NCBI GenBank assembly: GCA_041488375.1
Contig: JBGPPD010000040.1
Span: 1-17,186, forward strand
Origin: JAABQT01 sp041488375
Lineage (GTDB): Bacteria; Pseudomonadota; Gammaproteobacteria; Burkholderiales; SG8-39
DNA length: 17,186 nucleotides
Direction of reading: 5' to 3'
Below, in pieces: positions 6,821 to 14,346 of the stretch. The notes under the pieces are model-generated. The model did no database searches and had not been told where the DNA came from. It saw only the letters and a program-made list of their open reading frames with translations. Numbering within the stretch: position 1 is the stretch's first letter; the number at the start of each line of letters is the position of its first letter. The translations under genes were made by a program, and so were the position numbers.

Positions 6821-8278
6821 ATGGCGCGCCTGCGCGTGTTGCTGCTCGAGGATGCGCCGGCGGACGCCGAGCTGGCGCTGGCGGCGCTCGCCGAGGCGGG
6901 CTTCGAGTGCCAGGCCGAAGTCGCGGACGGCCGCGAGGCCTTCGAGCGCCTGTTCGGGCCGGAGCGCCACGACCTGGTGATCGCCGACTACAGCCTGCCC
7001 GGCTACACCGGGCTGGACGCGCTGGAGCTGGTGCGCCGCCAGGACGCGCTGCTGCCGTTCCTCCTGCTCTCGGGCGCGCTGGGCGAGGAGCGGGCGGTGG
7101 ACGCGCTGCGCGCCGGCGCCACCGATTTCGTGCTCAAGGGCAACCTGCGGCGCCTGGCGCCCGCGGTGGCGCGCGCCCTGGAGGAAAGCCGCGTGCGGCG
7201 CCAGCACCTCGCCACGCAGCAGGCGCTCGAGCTCTCCGAGCGGCGCTACCGCGCCATCGTCGAGGACCAGTCGGAGCTGATCATCCGCATGCTGCCCGAT
7301 TCCACCGCGACTTTCGTCAACGCGGCCTACTGCCGCTACTTCGGCTTCCAGCCGGATCAGATCGTCGGCCGACTGGTGCTCGACAGCATGCCGCCGGATA
7401 ATCGCGAGGCGCTGCGGCGCAACCTGGGGTACATCACGCCGCAGACCCCCACTTACGAACGCGACTCGCTGGTGCGCGACGCCGCAGGGTTCGAGCGCTG
7501 GATGCACTGGTCGGCGCGCGGCATCTTCGATTCGCGCGGCGCTCTGGCCGAGGTTCAGTCCGTGGGCCGCGACGTCACCGAGCTGCGGCGCGCGATGGAC
7601 CAGCTCGCCACGGCGCGCGAGCGCCTGCAGCGCCTGTCGCGGCGGCTGCTCGAAGTGCAGGAGGCCGAGCGCAAACACCTGGCGCGCGAGCTGCACGACG
7701 ACATCGGCCAGTCGCTCACCGCGCTCAAGCTCAACCTCGAAGGCGTGCTGCGCGGGCGCGACGGCGCGCAGCTCGCCGCGCGCGTCGAGGAGGCGCTGGA
7801 GACCACGCGCCACACCATCGAGCGCGTCAGGCAGCTGTCGCTCAACCTGCGGCCGCTGCAGCTCGACGACCTGGGCCTCGCGGCGGCCCTGCGCTCGCAC
7901 CTGGACCGGCAGGCGGCGCTGGCGCGCCTCGCGCCGCAGGCCGATATCCAGGAGCTGCCGGCGCGGCTGCCGGCGGAGGTCGAGACTGCGTGCTTCCGCG
8001 TGGCCCAGGAGGCGATCAACAACATCGTGCGCCACGCCAGGGCGGGCAAGGTGTGGCTGCGGCTGGGCGTCGCCGGCGGGCGCCTCACGCTTTCGGTGCG
8101 CGACGACGGCGCCGGCTTCGACGTCGAGGCGGCGCAGCGCCGCGCGGCCTCCGGCGCCAGCCTCGGCGTGGTCAGCATGGAGGAGCGCGTCGCGCTGGCC
8201 GGCGGCTCGCTGCAGATCCAGTCCGCGCCCGGCCAGGGCACGGCGGTGATCGCTTCGTTTCCGGTGGCGGAGGGCTGA
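6821..8278 (+). CDS. Cytoplasmic hybrid sensor kinase (REC-PAS-HisKA_3-HATPase_c, NarX type)
   Basis: A 485-residue soluble kinase with no membrane segment. Residues 3-120 form a receiver (E10-D11, D56 in LVIADYSLPGYTG, S84 in place of the usual Thr, K106). Residues about 138-255 form a PAS domain. Residues 280-350 are a HisKA_3 dimerisation domain with H292 in ARELHDDIGQSLTALKLNLE. The ATPase part has N400-N401, D428-D429-G430 and the short G box LGVVSMEER. This kinase class normally phosphorylates NarL-type regulators, and one starts directly at its stop codon (TGAATG), so the pairing is very likely. The N-terminal receiver lets another kinase, plausibly the one at 3661, control it. No clear Shine-Dalgarno precedes the ATG, which suggests coupling to the gene before it. 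Confidence 0.92.
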   Translation: MARLRVLLLEDAPADAELALAALAEAGFECQAEVADGREAFERLFGPERHDLVIADYSLPGYTGLDALELVRRQDALLPFLLLSGALGEERAVDALRAGATDFVLKGNLRRLAPAVARALEESRVRRQHLATQQALELSERRYRAIVEDQSELIIRMLPDSTATFVNAAYCRYFGFQPDQIVGRLVLDSMPPDNREALRRNLGYITPQTPTYERDSLVRDAAGFERWMHWSARGIFDSRGALAEVQSVGRDVTELRRAMDQLATARERLQRLSRRLLEVQEAERKHLARELHDDIGQSLTALKLNLEGVLRGRDGAQLAARVEEALETTRHTIERVRQLSLNLRPLQLDDLGLAAALRSHLDRQAALARLAPQADIQELPARLPAEVETACFRVAQEAINNIVRHARAGKVWLRLGVAGGRLTLSVRDDGAGFDVEAAQRRAASGASLGVVSMEERVALAGGSLQIQSAPGQGTAVIASFPVAEG

Positions 8279-8929
8279 ATGGCGAACCTGCGGGTGCTGC
8301 TGGTCGACGATCACGCGCTGGTGCGCGCGGGCATGAAGTCGCTGCTGCGCGACATCGAGGGCGTCGAGGTGGTGGGCGAGGCGGCCGACGGCGCCGCGGC
8401 GCTGGCGCTCGCCGGCCGCGAGCGGCCCGACGCGGTGCTGCTGGACATCGCCATGAAGGGCATGGGCGGCCTGGAGACCGCGGCGAAGTTCCGCGAGCAG
8501 TTCCCCGGCGTCAAGGTGCTGATCCTGTCGATGCACTCGAGCGAGGAGTACGTGCTGCAGGCGCTGCGCGCGGGCGCCGTCGCCTACCTGATCAAGGACT
8601 CGGCCACCGCGGAGCTGGAGCTCGCCCTGCGCAGCGTGATGCGCGGCGAGACCTACCTCAGCCCGGCGATTTCGCGCCAGGTGGTGGAAGGCTACGTGCA
8701 GCGCGTGGGCGCCGCCGCCGCCGAGGATCCGCTGACCCCGCGCCAGCGCGAGGTGCTCAAGCGCGTCGCCGAGGGCCGCAGCACCAAGGAAATCGCCTAC
8801 GAGCTCGGCCTGTCGGTGAAGACGGTGGAGACGCACCGCGCGCAGATCATGGAGCGCCTGGGCATCCGCGACGTCGCGGGCCTGGTGCGCTACGCCATGC
8901 GCACCGGCCTGGTACCGCCGGAAAGATAA
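8279..8929 (+). CDS. NarL/FixJ-family response regulator, LuxR-type DNA-binding domain
   Basis: A 216-residue transcription regulator. The receiver spans 4-120 with D10-D11, phosphoacceptor D56 in AVLLDIAMKGMGGLE, S84 in ILSMHSSEEYV and K106 in YLIKDSA. The LuxR-type helix-turn-helix spans about 150-212: LTPRQREVLKRVAEG, then STKEIAYELGLSVKTVETHR as the DNA-reading part. The start has GGAGGG (8269-8274) 4 nt upstream and directly follows the hybrid kinase stop. Its cognate kinase is almost certainly the product of 6821-8278. Targets are unknown; an inverted repeat right after this gene (8976-8990) is a candidate site. Confidence 0.94.
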   Translation: MANLRVLLVDDHALVRAGMKSLLRDIEGVEVVGEAADGAAALALAGRERPDAVLLDIAMKGMGGLETAAKFREQFPGVKVLILSMHSSEEYVLQALRAGAVAYLIKDSATAELELALRSVMRGETYLSPAISRQVVEGYVQRVGAAAAEDPLTPRQREVLKRVAEGRSTKEIAYELGLSVKTVETHRAQIMERLGIRDVAGLVRYAMRTGLVPPER

Positions 8930-8955
8930 GCCGTCTCATGGGGTTGCAGAAGATC

Positions 8956-8990
8956 GGGGTTTTCCTGACGCTGCTTAGGGAAGCACCCTA
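8956..8990. promoter_or_regulatory. Candidate operator with TAGGG-N5-CCCTA inverted repeat
   Basis: The 97 bp between the NarL-type gene and the next gene contain TAGGG (8976-8980), 5 nt AAGCA, and CCCTA (8986-8990), a perfect 5-bp inverted repeat. About 12 nt upstream lies GGGGTTTTCC (8956-8965), a weaker G-run/C-run element. Symmetric sites of this size suit NarL-type dimers. A promoter here for the last two genes of the island is plausible; TATTAC (8989-8994) is a poor -10 candidate. Inference only. Confidence 0.4.
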
Positions 8991-8995
8991 TTACC

Positions 8996-9013
8996 GGCGC
9001 GCGGCAGCGCGCC
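8996..9013 (+). repeat. GC-rich hairpin before the short receiver gene
   Basis: GGCGCGC (8996-9002) and GCGCGCC (9007-9013) form a perfect 7-bp stem with a GGCA loop. There is no T tract, so it is not an intrinsic terminator. It ends 13 nt before the ATG at 9027 and could affect translation if the transcript reads through it, or mark the end of the upstream message. Confidence 0.5.
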
Positions 9014-9026
9014 TAAGCTGCATGCC

Positions 9027-9356
9027 ATGGCCGATTCCGCCTCTCCCAAGCGCGTGCTGATCCTCGACGGCAATGCGGATTTCGTCGCCGCCGCCACGCG
9101 CTTCGTGAAGCGGCTGCCGGGCTGCACGCTCGTCGCCGCCGACGTGGTGCTCCTCGACATCGGCCTCGCGGGGCTGGAGCTGGCGCGGCGCCTCAAGGCC
9201 GGCAACCCGTCGCTCGCGGTCATGGGGCTGGCGCTGTTCCCCACCCCGGAGCTGGTGGCGCAGGCGCGGCTCGCCGGCATCGATGCGCTGATCTCGAAAG
9301 AGTCTTTCGCCGACGAACTGCCGAACGCATTGCGGGAGATCGGCCTTGGCCGCTGA
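9027..9356 (+). CDS. Short, degenerate receiver-like protein
   Basis: A 109-residue protein with receiver layout but shorter than the usual 115-125. The first strand (RVLILDGNADFVAAATRFV) has D14 followed by Gly instead of a second acidic residue. The strand GCTLVAADVVLLDIGLAGLELARRL then joins directly to the strand carrying D44, leaving no room for the second helix and its loops, about 15-20 residues. K92 in LISKESF is kept; the usual Thr/Ser at the end of strand 4 is replaced (AVMGLALF). Phosphorylation is therefore doubtful. No Shine-Dalgarno is seen, but TAAGCT (9014-9019) lies 7 nt before the ATG. The stop overlaps the start of the c-di-GMP enzyme, so the two may work together. Confidence 0.7.
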   Translation: MADSASPKRVLILDGNADFVAAATRFVKRLPGCTLVAADVVLLDIGLAGLELARRLKAGNPSLAVMGLALFPTPELVAQARLAGIDALISKESFADELPNALREIGLGR

Positions 9357-12300
9357 GCAGCTGCCGCCGAAGGCCGCGTCCTCGGCGCCGCGCATCCTGG
9401 TGGTGGAGGACAACGCCAACGACGCGGAGCTGCTGCATGCCCACCTGGCCGAGTCGGTGCGCGAGGGCGCCGAAGTGCTGTACGCGCGCAGCCTGGCCGA
9501 AGGCCTGCGCCTGCTCGAGTCGCACGACATCCAGCTGACGCTGCTCGACCTCGATCTGCCGGACAGCACCGGCTTTCATACGCTGGAGCGCATGCGCGCC
9601 GCGACGGCCGGCCCGGTGATCGTCATCTCCGGCAACGGCCACCCGTCGCTGGTCGAGGAGGTGCTCAAGCGCCGAGCCTACGACGTCATTCCCAAGCACG
9701 AGCTGGACGGGGCGACGCTGCGGCGCATCCTGCGCCTGGCGCGGCTGCACTACGAGTCCGGGCAGACGCTGCGCGCGACCGAGGGGCGCTTCCGCGCCCT
9801 GCTCGAGAACAGCGCCGAGGCGCTGGTGCTGTTCAATGCCGCCGGCCGCGTGGAGTACGCCAGCGCGTCGCTGCGCCGCGTGCTCGGCTACGAATCGGCC
9901 GAAACCCTCGGCCGCCACGGCCTGGGATTCGTGCATCCCGAGGATCGCGACATCGTGCGCGCTTCCTTCCTCAGGCTGAACGCCGCCGCCGGCGCGAGCG
10001 AGACGCTGCGCCTGCGCTTCCTGCACAAGGACGGCAGCGTGCGGCTGCTGGAAGCCTCGCTGGTCAACCGGCTGGCCGACGCGGACGTCGCCGGCATCGT
10101 GTGCAATTTCCGCGACGTGACCGACGCGGACGGCTCGCGCCAGGCGCTGGCCGAGGCCGAAGTGCGCAACCGCAACCTGACCGAGAGTTCGCCGGACGCG
10201 ATCCTGGTGCACGCCTTCGGCGAAGTGCTGTACCTGAACCCCGCTTGCCTGCAGTTGCTCGGCTTCGCCAGCGCCCAGGAGATCGTCGGCCGCCCGATGC
10301 AGGATATTCTCGACCCCCGCGACCACGAGCAGGTGCGCGCGCGCATGGCGCAGCTCGCCGCGGGCGTGCACCAGCCGTTTGCCGAACTGCGCCTGAAGCG
10401 CAAGGACGGCACCACGGTCTACATCGACGCGGCGGCGACGCCCATCCAGTACGACGGGCGCGCCGCGGTGCAGGTGGTGGCGCGCGACGCCACCGAGCGC
10501 AGGCAGCGCGAGCGGGCGCTGCGCGACAGCGAGGCGCGCTTCCGCAGCCTGACGGAATTGGCATCGGACTGGTTCTGGGAGCAGGACGCGGAGTTGCGCT
10601 TCAAGACTTTCGCCGGCGGGCAGGGCGACGCCAAGTGGGGCGGCGACCAGAGCCTTTCCGTCGGCCTGCGGCGCTGGGAGATCCCCGGGCTGGTGCCGCT
10701 CAGCGCGAGCTGGGAGGAGCACCGCGCGCTGCTCGAGGCGCGCCAGCCGTTCCGCAATTTCGAGTATATGCGCGTCCTCGAAAACGGCGCGCGCCGCTAC
10801 GTCACCTCCAGCGGCGAGCCGGTATTCGGCGCCGACGGCGGCTTCCGGGGCTACCGCGGCACCGCCGCCGACATCACCGAGCGCAAGACCGCCGAGCAGC
10901 GCGTGCGGCTCGAGCACCAGGTCGCGCGCCACCTGGCCGACGCGGCCGGCGCGAGCGAGGGCCTGGTCGCCGCGATGCGCGCGATCTGCGAGTCCGAAGG
11001 CTGGGATTGCGGGCGCTACTTTGCCGCCGACGAGACGGCGGGCGAACTGCGCGTCGCGGAGTGCTGGGGCGTCGCCGACGAGCAGGTGCAGCGCTTCGTC
11101 GAGGCTTCGCGCGGCTTGGCGCAGTGCGCGGGCGAGGGCCTGGCCGGCGCCGTCTGGCGCTCGGGCGAGCCGCTGTGGCTGCACGACGTCAGCCACGATC
11201 CGCGCGTGTCCGAGGCCGGCCGCGCGATCAACGCCAGCATGCGCAGCGCCTTCATGTTCCCGGTGACCGTGGAGTCGCGCACCATCGGCGTGCTGTCGAT
11301 CACCGGGCGCGTGATCCGCGAGCCGGACCAGCCGCTGCTGCAGACCATGCGCACCATCGGCAGCCAGATCGGTCAGTTCCTGCAGCGCAAGCTCGCCGAG
11401 CAGTCCATGCGGCAGAGCGAAGAGCGCTTCCGCAGCCTGACGGGCTTGTCCTCGGATTGGTACTGGGAGCAGGACGCCGAGCTGCGCTTCATCGCCACCG
11501 GCGGCGCCGACAAGGCGCGCGGCGGCATCAGCGCCGCGCAGCACACCGGCCTGCGCCGCTGGGAACTGCCGGGCACCGAGGCCTTGAGCGGCAGCTGGGA
11601 CGAGCACCAGGCCGTGCTTGCCGCGCGCCTGCCGTTCCGCGACCTGATGCTGCGGCGCACGGCCGCGGACGGCGCGCTGCACTACGTCAGCGTCTCGGGC
11701 GAGCCGATTTTCGGCGCGGGCGGCGAATTCCGCGGCTACCGCGGCGTCGCCAAGGACGTCACCGCGGGCCATCGCACGATGATCGCGCTGCGCGAGAACG
11801 AGGAGCGCTTCCGCAACCTGAGCGGGCTGTCCTCGGACTGGTACTGGGAGCAGGACGCCGAGTTCCGCTTCACGCGCACCAGCGTGGACCAGGGCTCGCT
11901 GGCGCGTGGCGACCCGATGCGCCCCCTGGGCAAGGCGCGCTGGGAGCTGCCGCTCACGCCGCTGAGCGGCAGCTGGGAGCAGCACCGCGAGGACCTGCAG
12001 GCGCGGCGCAGCTTCCGCGACTTCGAGTACAGCTACGGCGTCGAGGGCGGCGGGACGCGCTACGTCAGCGCCAGCGGCTACCCGGCGTATGACGAGGCCG
12101 GCAAGTTTCTCGGCTACCGCGGCATCGCCAAGGACGTCACCGCCCGCCAGAATGCCAAGGAAGCGCTGCGCGCCAGCCACGAGCGCTTCGAGATCGTGGC
12201 GCGCGCCACCAACGACGTGGTGCGGGACTGGAACCTGGAGACCGACCAGATCTGGTGGAACGAGAACCTGACCGCGGTGTTCGGCCACGCGCGCGAAACC

Positions 12301-14346
12301 GGCGGCTCGCGCCTCGAATCGTGGACCGGCAACGTGCACCCCGAGGACGTCGGGCACGTGGTCGGCAGCGCGAAGCGCGCCATCGAGCGCGGCGAGCGCG
12401 CCTGGCAGGCCGAGTACCGCTTTCGCAACGCGGACGGCGAGTACGTGGACGTGTTCGACCGCGGCCTGGTGATCCACGACGCCGCCGGCAAGGCGGTGCG
12501 CATGATCGGCGCGATGCAGGACGTGAGCGAACGCAAGCACGCCGAAGGCCGCGTGCGCATGCACGCCCAGCGCCAGGAGGCGATCGCGCGCTTCGGCCAA
12601 TTCGCTCTCGGCCGGCACAGCGTGGAGGAGCTCTACACCGAGGCGGCGCGCGCGCTGCGCTGCGACGGCGTGGATGCGGTCTGCCTGCAGGAGATGTTCA
12701 CGGAGCGGCACGAGTACCTGGTGCGCGCGACGCAGGGCGAGGGCCCCCACGCCTCGCTGGGCAAGCGCGGCCCGATAGCGCCCGACAGCGTCTGGCCGGA
12801 GATCCTGCGCGACAACGCGCCGCGCCTCGCCAGCCGCGAATACCTCGCCAGCCGGCCGCTCGACCGGCCGTGGCGCGCCTGGCTGCACGCCATGGGCAGC
12901 GCCGTCTACGCGCCGGTGCGCGACGACGAGAAACCGATCGCCATGCTGTGCATCTACGCCGTGCGCGAGCACGCTTTCGGCCCGGAGGACGTGCGCTTCG
13001 CCGAGGCCGTGGGCCACGTGCTCTCGACCGCGCTGCAGCGCCAGAAGGCCGAGGAACGCCTCGCGCACCTGGCGCAGTTCGACGCGCTCACCGGCCTGCC
13101 CAACCGCACGCTGCTGCAGGACCGCCTGTCCCAGGCCGTGGTGCAGTCGCGCCGCCGGCAGGACCACGCCGGGGTGCTGTTCGTCGACCTGGACCGCTTC
13201 AAGCTGATCAACGACACGCTCGGCCACCACCAGGGCGACGCGCTGATCCGCCAGGTGGGCCAGCGCCTTCTCGCCTGCGTGCGCGCCGGCGACACGGTGG
13301 GGCGCATCAGCGGCGACGAGTTCGCCGTGGTGCTCGCCGGCATGGCGCACCCGGACGACGCCGCGCTGGTGGCGCAGAAGGTGCTCGAGTCGCTGGCGCA
13401 GCCCTTCGACCTGGGCGGCAACGAGGCCTATGTCACCGCCTCGATCGGCATCGCCGCGTACCCGGGCGACGGCGACGCCGCCGAGACGCTGCTGAAGAAC
13501 GCCGACATGGCCATGTACCGCGCCAAGGAATCCTCGCGCAACAGCTTCTGCTTCTTCACCGCGGAGATGAACCAGCGCTCGCTGGCCAAGGTGCAGCTGA
13601 ACGCCGACCTGCGGCGCGCGCTCGAGCGCGGCGAGTTCGCCCTGCACTACCAGCCGAAGGTGGACCTCGCCTCCGGCAAGCTGCGCGGCCTGGAGGCCCT
13701 GCTGCGCTGGAACCGCCCGGCGCGCGGCCTGGTGTCGCCGGGCGAATTCATCCCGGCGCTGGAGGATTCGGGCCTGATCATCCCGGTGGGCGAATGGGTG
13801 GTCGAGGAAGCCTGCCGGCAGCTGCAGCGCTGGACGGCGGCCGGCTGCACGCCGGTGCCGGTCGCGGTCAATCTGTCGCCCAAGCAGTTCCGCCGCCGCG
13901 ACCTCGACGTGGTGATCGCCGAGGCGCTGGTGCGCGCCGGCGTATCGGCCGAGTACCTCGAGCTGGAGATCACCGAGAGCTGCCTGATGGAGAACCCCGA
14001 GGACGCGGTGCGCGTGATGCGGAACCTGCGCGCCGCGGGCCTGCGCATCTCGATCGACGATTTCGGCACCGGCTACTCCAGCCTGTCGTACCTGACGCGG
14101 CTGCCGCTGTCGGCGCTGAAGATCGACCGCAGCTTCGTGCGCGACGCCCACACCAGCGTCGAGGCGGCCTCGATCGTGCGCGCCATCATCGACATGGCGC
14201 AGAACCTGCGCCTGACGGTGATCGCCGAAGGCGTCGAAACCGAGGAGCAGGCGGCGTTCCTGCGCCGGCACGGCTGCGACCAGGCGCAGGGCTACTACTT
14301 CGGCCGCCCGGTGGCGGCGGAGCACATCAACCAGCGGCTCGGCTAG
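9346..14346 (+). CDS. REC-multi-PAS/GAF-GGDEF-EAL c-di-GMP synthase/phosphodiesterase
   Basis: A 1666-residue soluble protein. Order: receiver 15-130 (E21-D22, D68, S95, K117); PAS about 146-262, 276-387 and 395-515; GAF-like about 524-680; PAS about 690-805, 818-933 and 944-1063; GAF-like about 1076-1235; GGDEF about 1238-1405; EAL about 1420-1664. The GGDEF signature is SGDEF (1322-1326), an active variant, preceded at the correct 5-residue distance by an RAGD inhibitory site (1313-1316). The EAL domain keeps E1450-A-L, DDFGTGYSSL, KIDRSF and EGVET, so both activities look possible. The start is TTG at 9346: GGGAG (9334-9338) is 7 nt upstream, and no ATG occurs in frame before the receiver. 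It overlaps the stop of the short receiver gene, and its TAG shares CTAG with the convergent transporter. Likely effect: phosphorylation and PAS/GAF signals set c-di-GMP level. Confidence 0.93.
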   Translation: MAAEQLPPKAASSAPRILVVEDNANDAELLHAHLAESVREGAEVLYARSLAEGLRLLESHDIQLTLLDLDLPDSTGFHTLERMRAATAGPVIVISGNGHPSLVEEVLKRRAYDVIPKHELDGATLRRILRLARLHYESGQTLRATEGRFRALLENSAEALVLFNAAGRVEYASASLRRVLGYESAETLGRHGLGFVHPEDRDIVRASFLRLNAAAGASETLRLRFLHKDGSVRLLEASLVNRLADADVAGIVCNFRDVTDADGSRQALAEAEVRNRNLTESSPDAILVHAFGEVLYLNPACLQLLGFASAQEIVGRPMQDILDPRDHEQVRARMAQLAAGVHQPFAELRLKRKDGTTVYIDAAATPIQYDGRAAVQVVARDATERRQRERALRDSEARFRSLTELASDWFWEQDAELRFKTFAGGQGDAKWGGDQSLSVGLRRWEIPGLVPLSASWEEHRALLEARQPFRNFEYMRVLENGARRYVTSSGEPVFGADGGFRGYRGTAADITERKTAEQRVRLEHQVARHLADAAGASEGLVAAMRAICESEGWDCGRYFAADETAGELRVAECWGVADEQVQRFVEASRGLAQCAGEGLAGAVWRSGEPLWLHDVSHDPRVSEAGRAINASMRSAFMFPVTVESRTIGVLSITGRVIREPDQPLLQTMRTIGSQIGQFLQRKLAEQSMRQSEERFRSLTGLSSDWYWEQDAELRFIATGGADKARGGISAAQHTGLRRWELPGTEALSGSWDEHQAVLAARLPFRDLMLRRTAADGALHYVSVSGEPIFGAGGEFRGYRGVAKDVTAGHRTMIALRENEERFRNLSGLSSDWYWEQDAEFRFTRTSVDQGSLARGDPMRPLGKARWELPLTPLSGSWEQHREDLQARRSFRDFEYSYGVEGGGTRYVSASGYPAYDEAGKFLGYRGIAKDVTARQNAKEALRASHERFEIVARATNDVVRDWNLETDQIWWNENLTAVFGHARETGGSRLESWTGNVHPEDVGHVVGSAKRAIERGERAWQAEYRFRNADGEYVDVFDRGLVIHDAAGKAVRMIGAMQDVSERKHAEGRVRMHAQRQEAIARFGQFALGRHSVEELYTEAARALRCDGVDAVCLQEMFTERHEYLVRATQGEGPHASLGKRGPIAPDSVWPEILRDNAPRLASREYLASRPLDRPWRAWLHAMGSAVYAPVRDDEKPIAMLCIYAVREHAFGPEDVRFAEAVGHVLSTALQRQKAEERLAHLAQFDALTGLPNRTLLQDRLSQAVVQSRRRQDHAGVLFVDLDRFKLINDTLGHHQGDALIRQVGQRLLACVRAGDTVGRISGDEFAVVLAGMAHPDDAALVAQKVLESLAQPFDLGGNEAYVTASIGIAAYPGDGDAAETLLKNADMAMYRAKESSRNSFCFFTAEMNQRSLAKVQLNADLRRALERGEFALHYQPKVDLASGKLRGLEALLRWNRPARGLVSPGEFIPALEDSGLIIPVGEWVVEEACRQLQRWTAAGCTPVPVAVNLSPKQFRRRDLDVVIAEALVRAGVSAEYLELEITESCLMENPEDAVRVMRNLRAAGLRISIDDFGTGYSSLSYLTRLPLSALKIDRSFVRDAHTSVEAASIVRAIIDMAQNLRLTVIAEGVETEEQAAFLRRHGCDQAQGYYFGRPVAAEHINQRLG
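10528..12145 (+). repeat. Three homologous PAS modules within the c-di-GMP enzyme gene
   Basis: Three of the six PAS domains share one signature: RFR.L..L.SDW(F/Y)WEQDAE, later RRWE(I/L)P, LS.SW.EH...L.AR..FR, then Y(V)(T/S).SG.P.(F/Y) and FRGYRG.A.D(I/V)T. The SDWYWEQDAE codons start near 10564, 11452 and 11834. Copies two and three are directly adjacent about 382 nt apart; copy one is separated from copy two by the GAF domain. DNA is also similar between copies, pointing to duplication inside the gene. Confidence 0.85.

Noticed and set aside
6350..8836. An 828-codon minus-strand frame opposite the hybrid kinase and NarL regulator
   Set aside because: Shadow frame; the His/Arg/Gln-rich translation is the mirror of real coding on the plus strand.
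8996..9013. GC hairpin as an intrinsic terminator after the NarL-type gene
   Set aside because: The stem is followed by GCCTAAGCTG and not by a T tract, so it does not fit the rho-independent pattern.
10528..12145. Regular spacing of similar DNA as a possible CRISPR or tandem repeat array
   Set aside because: The repeats are diverged, in frame, hundreds of bases long and encode PAS domains.
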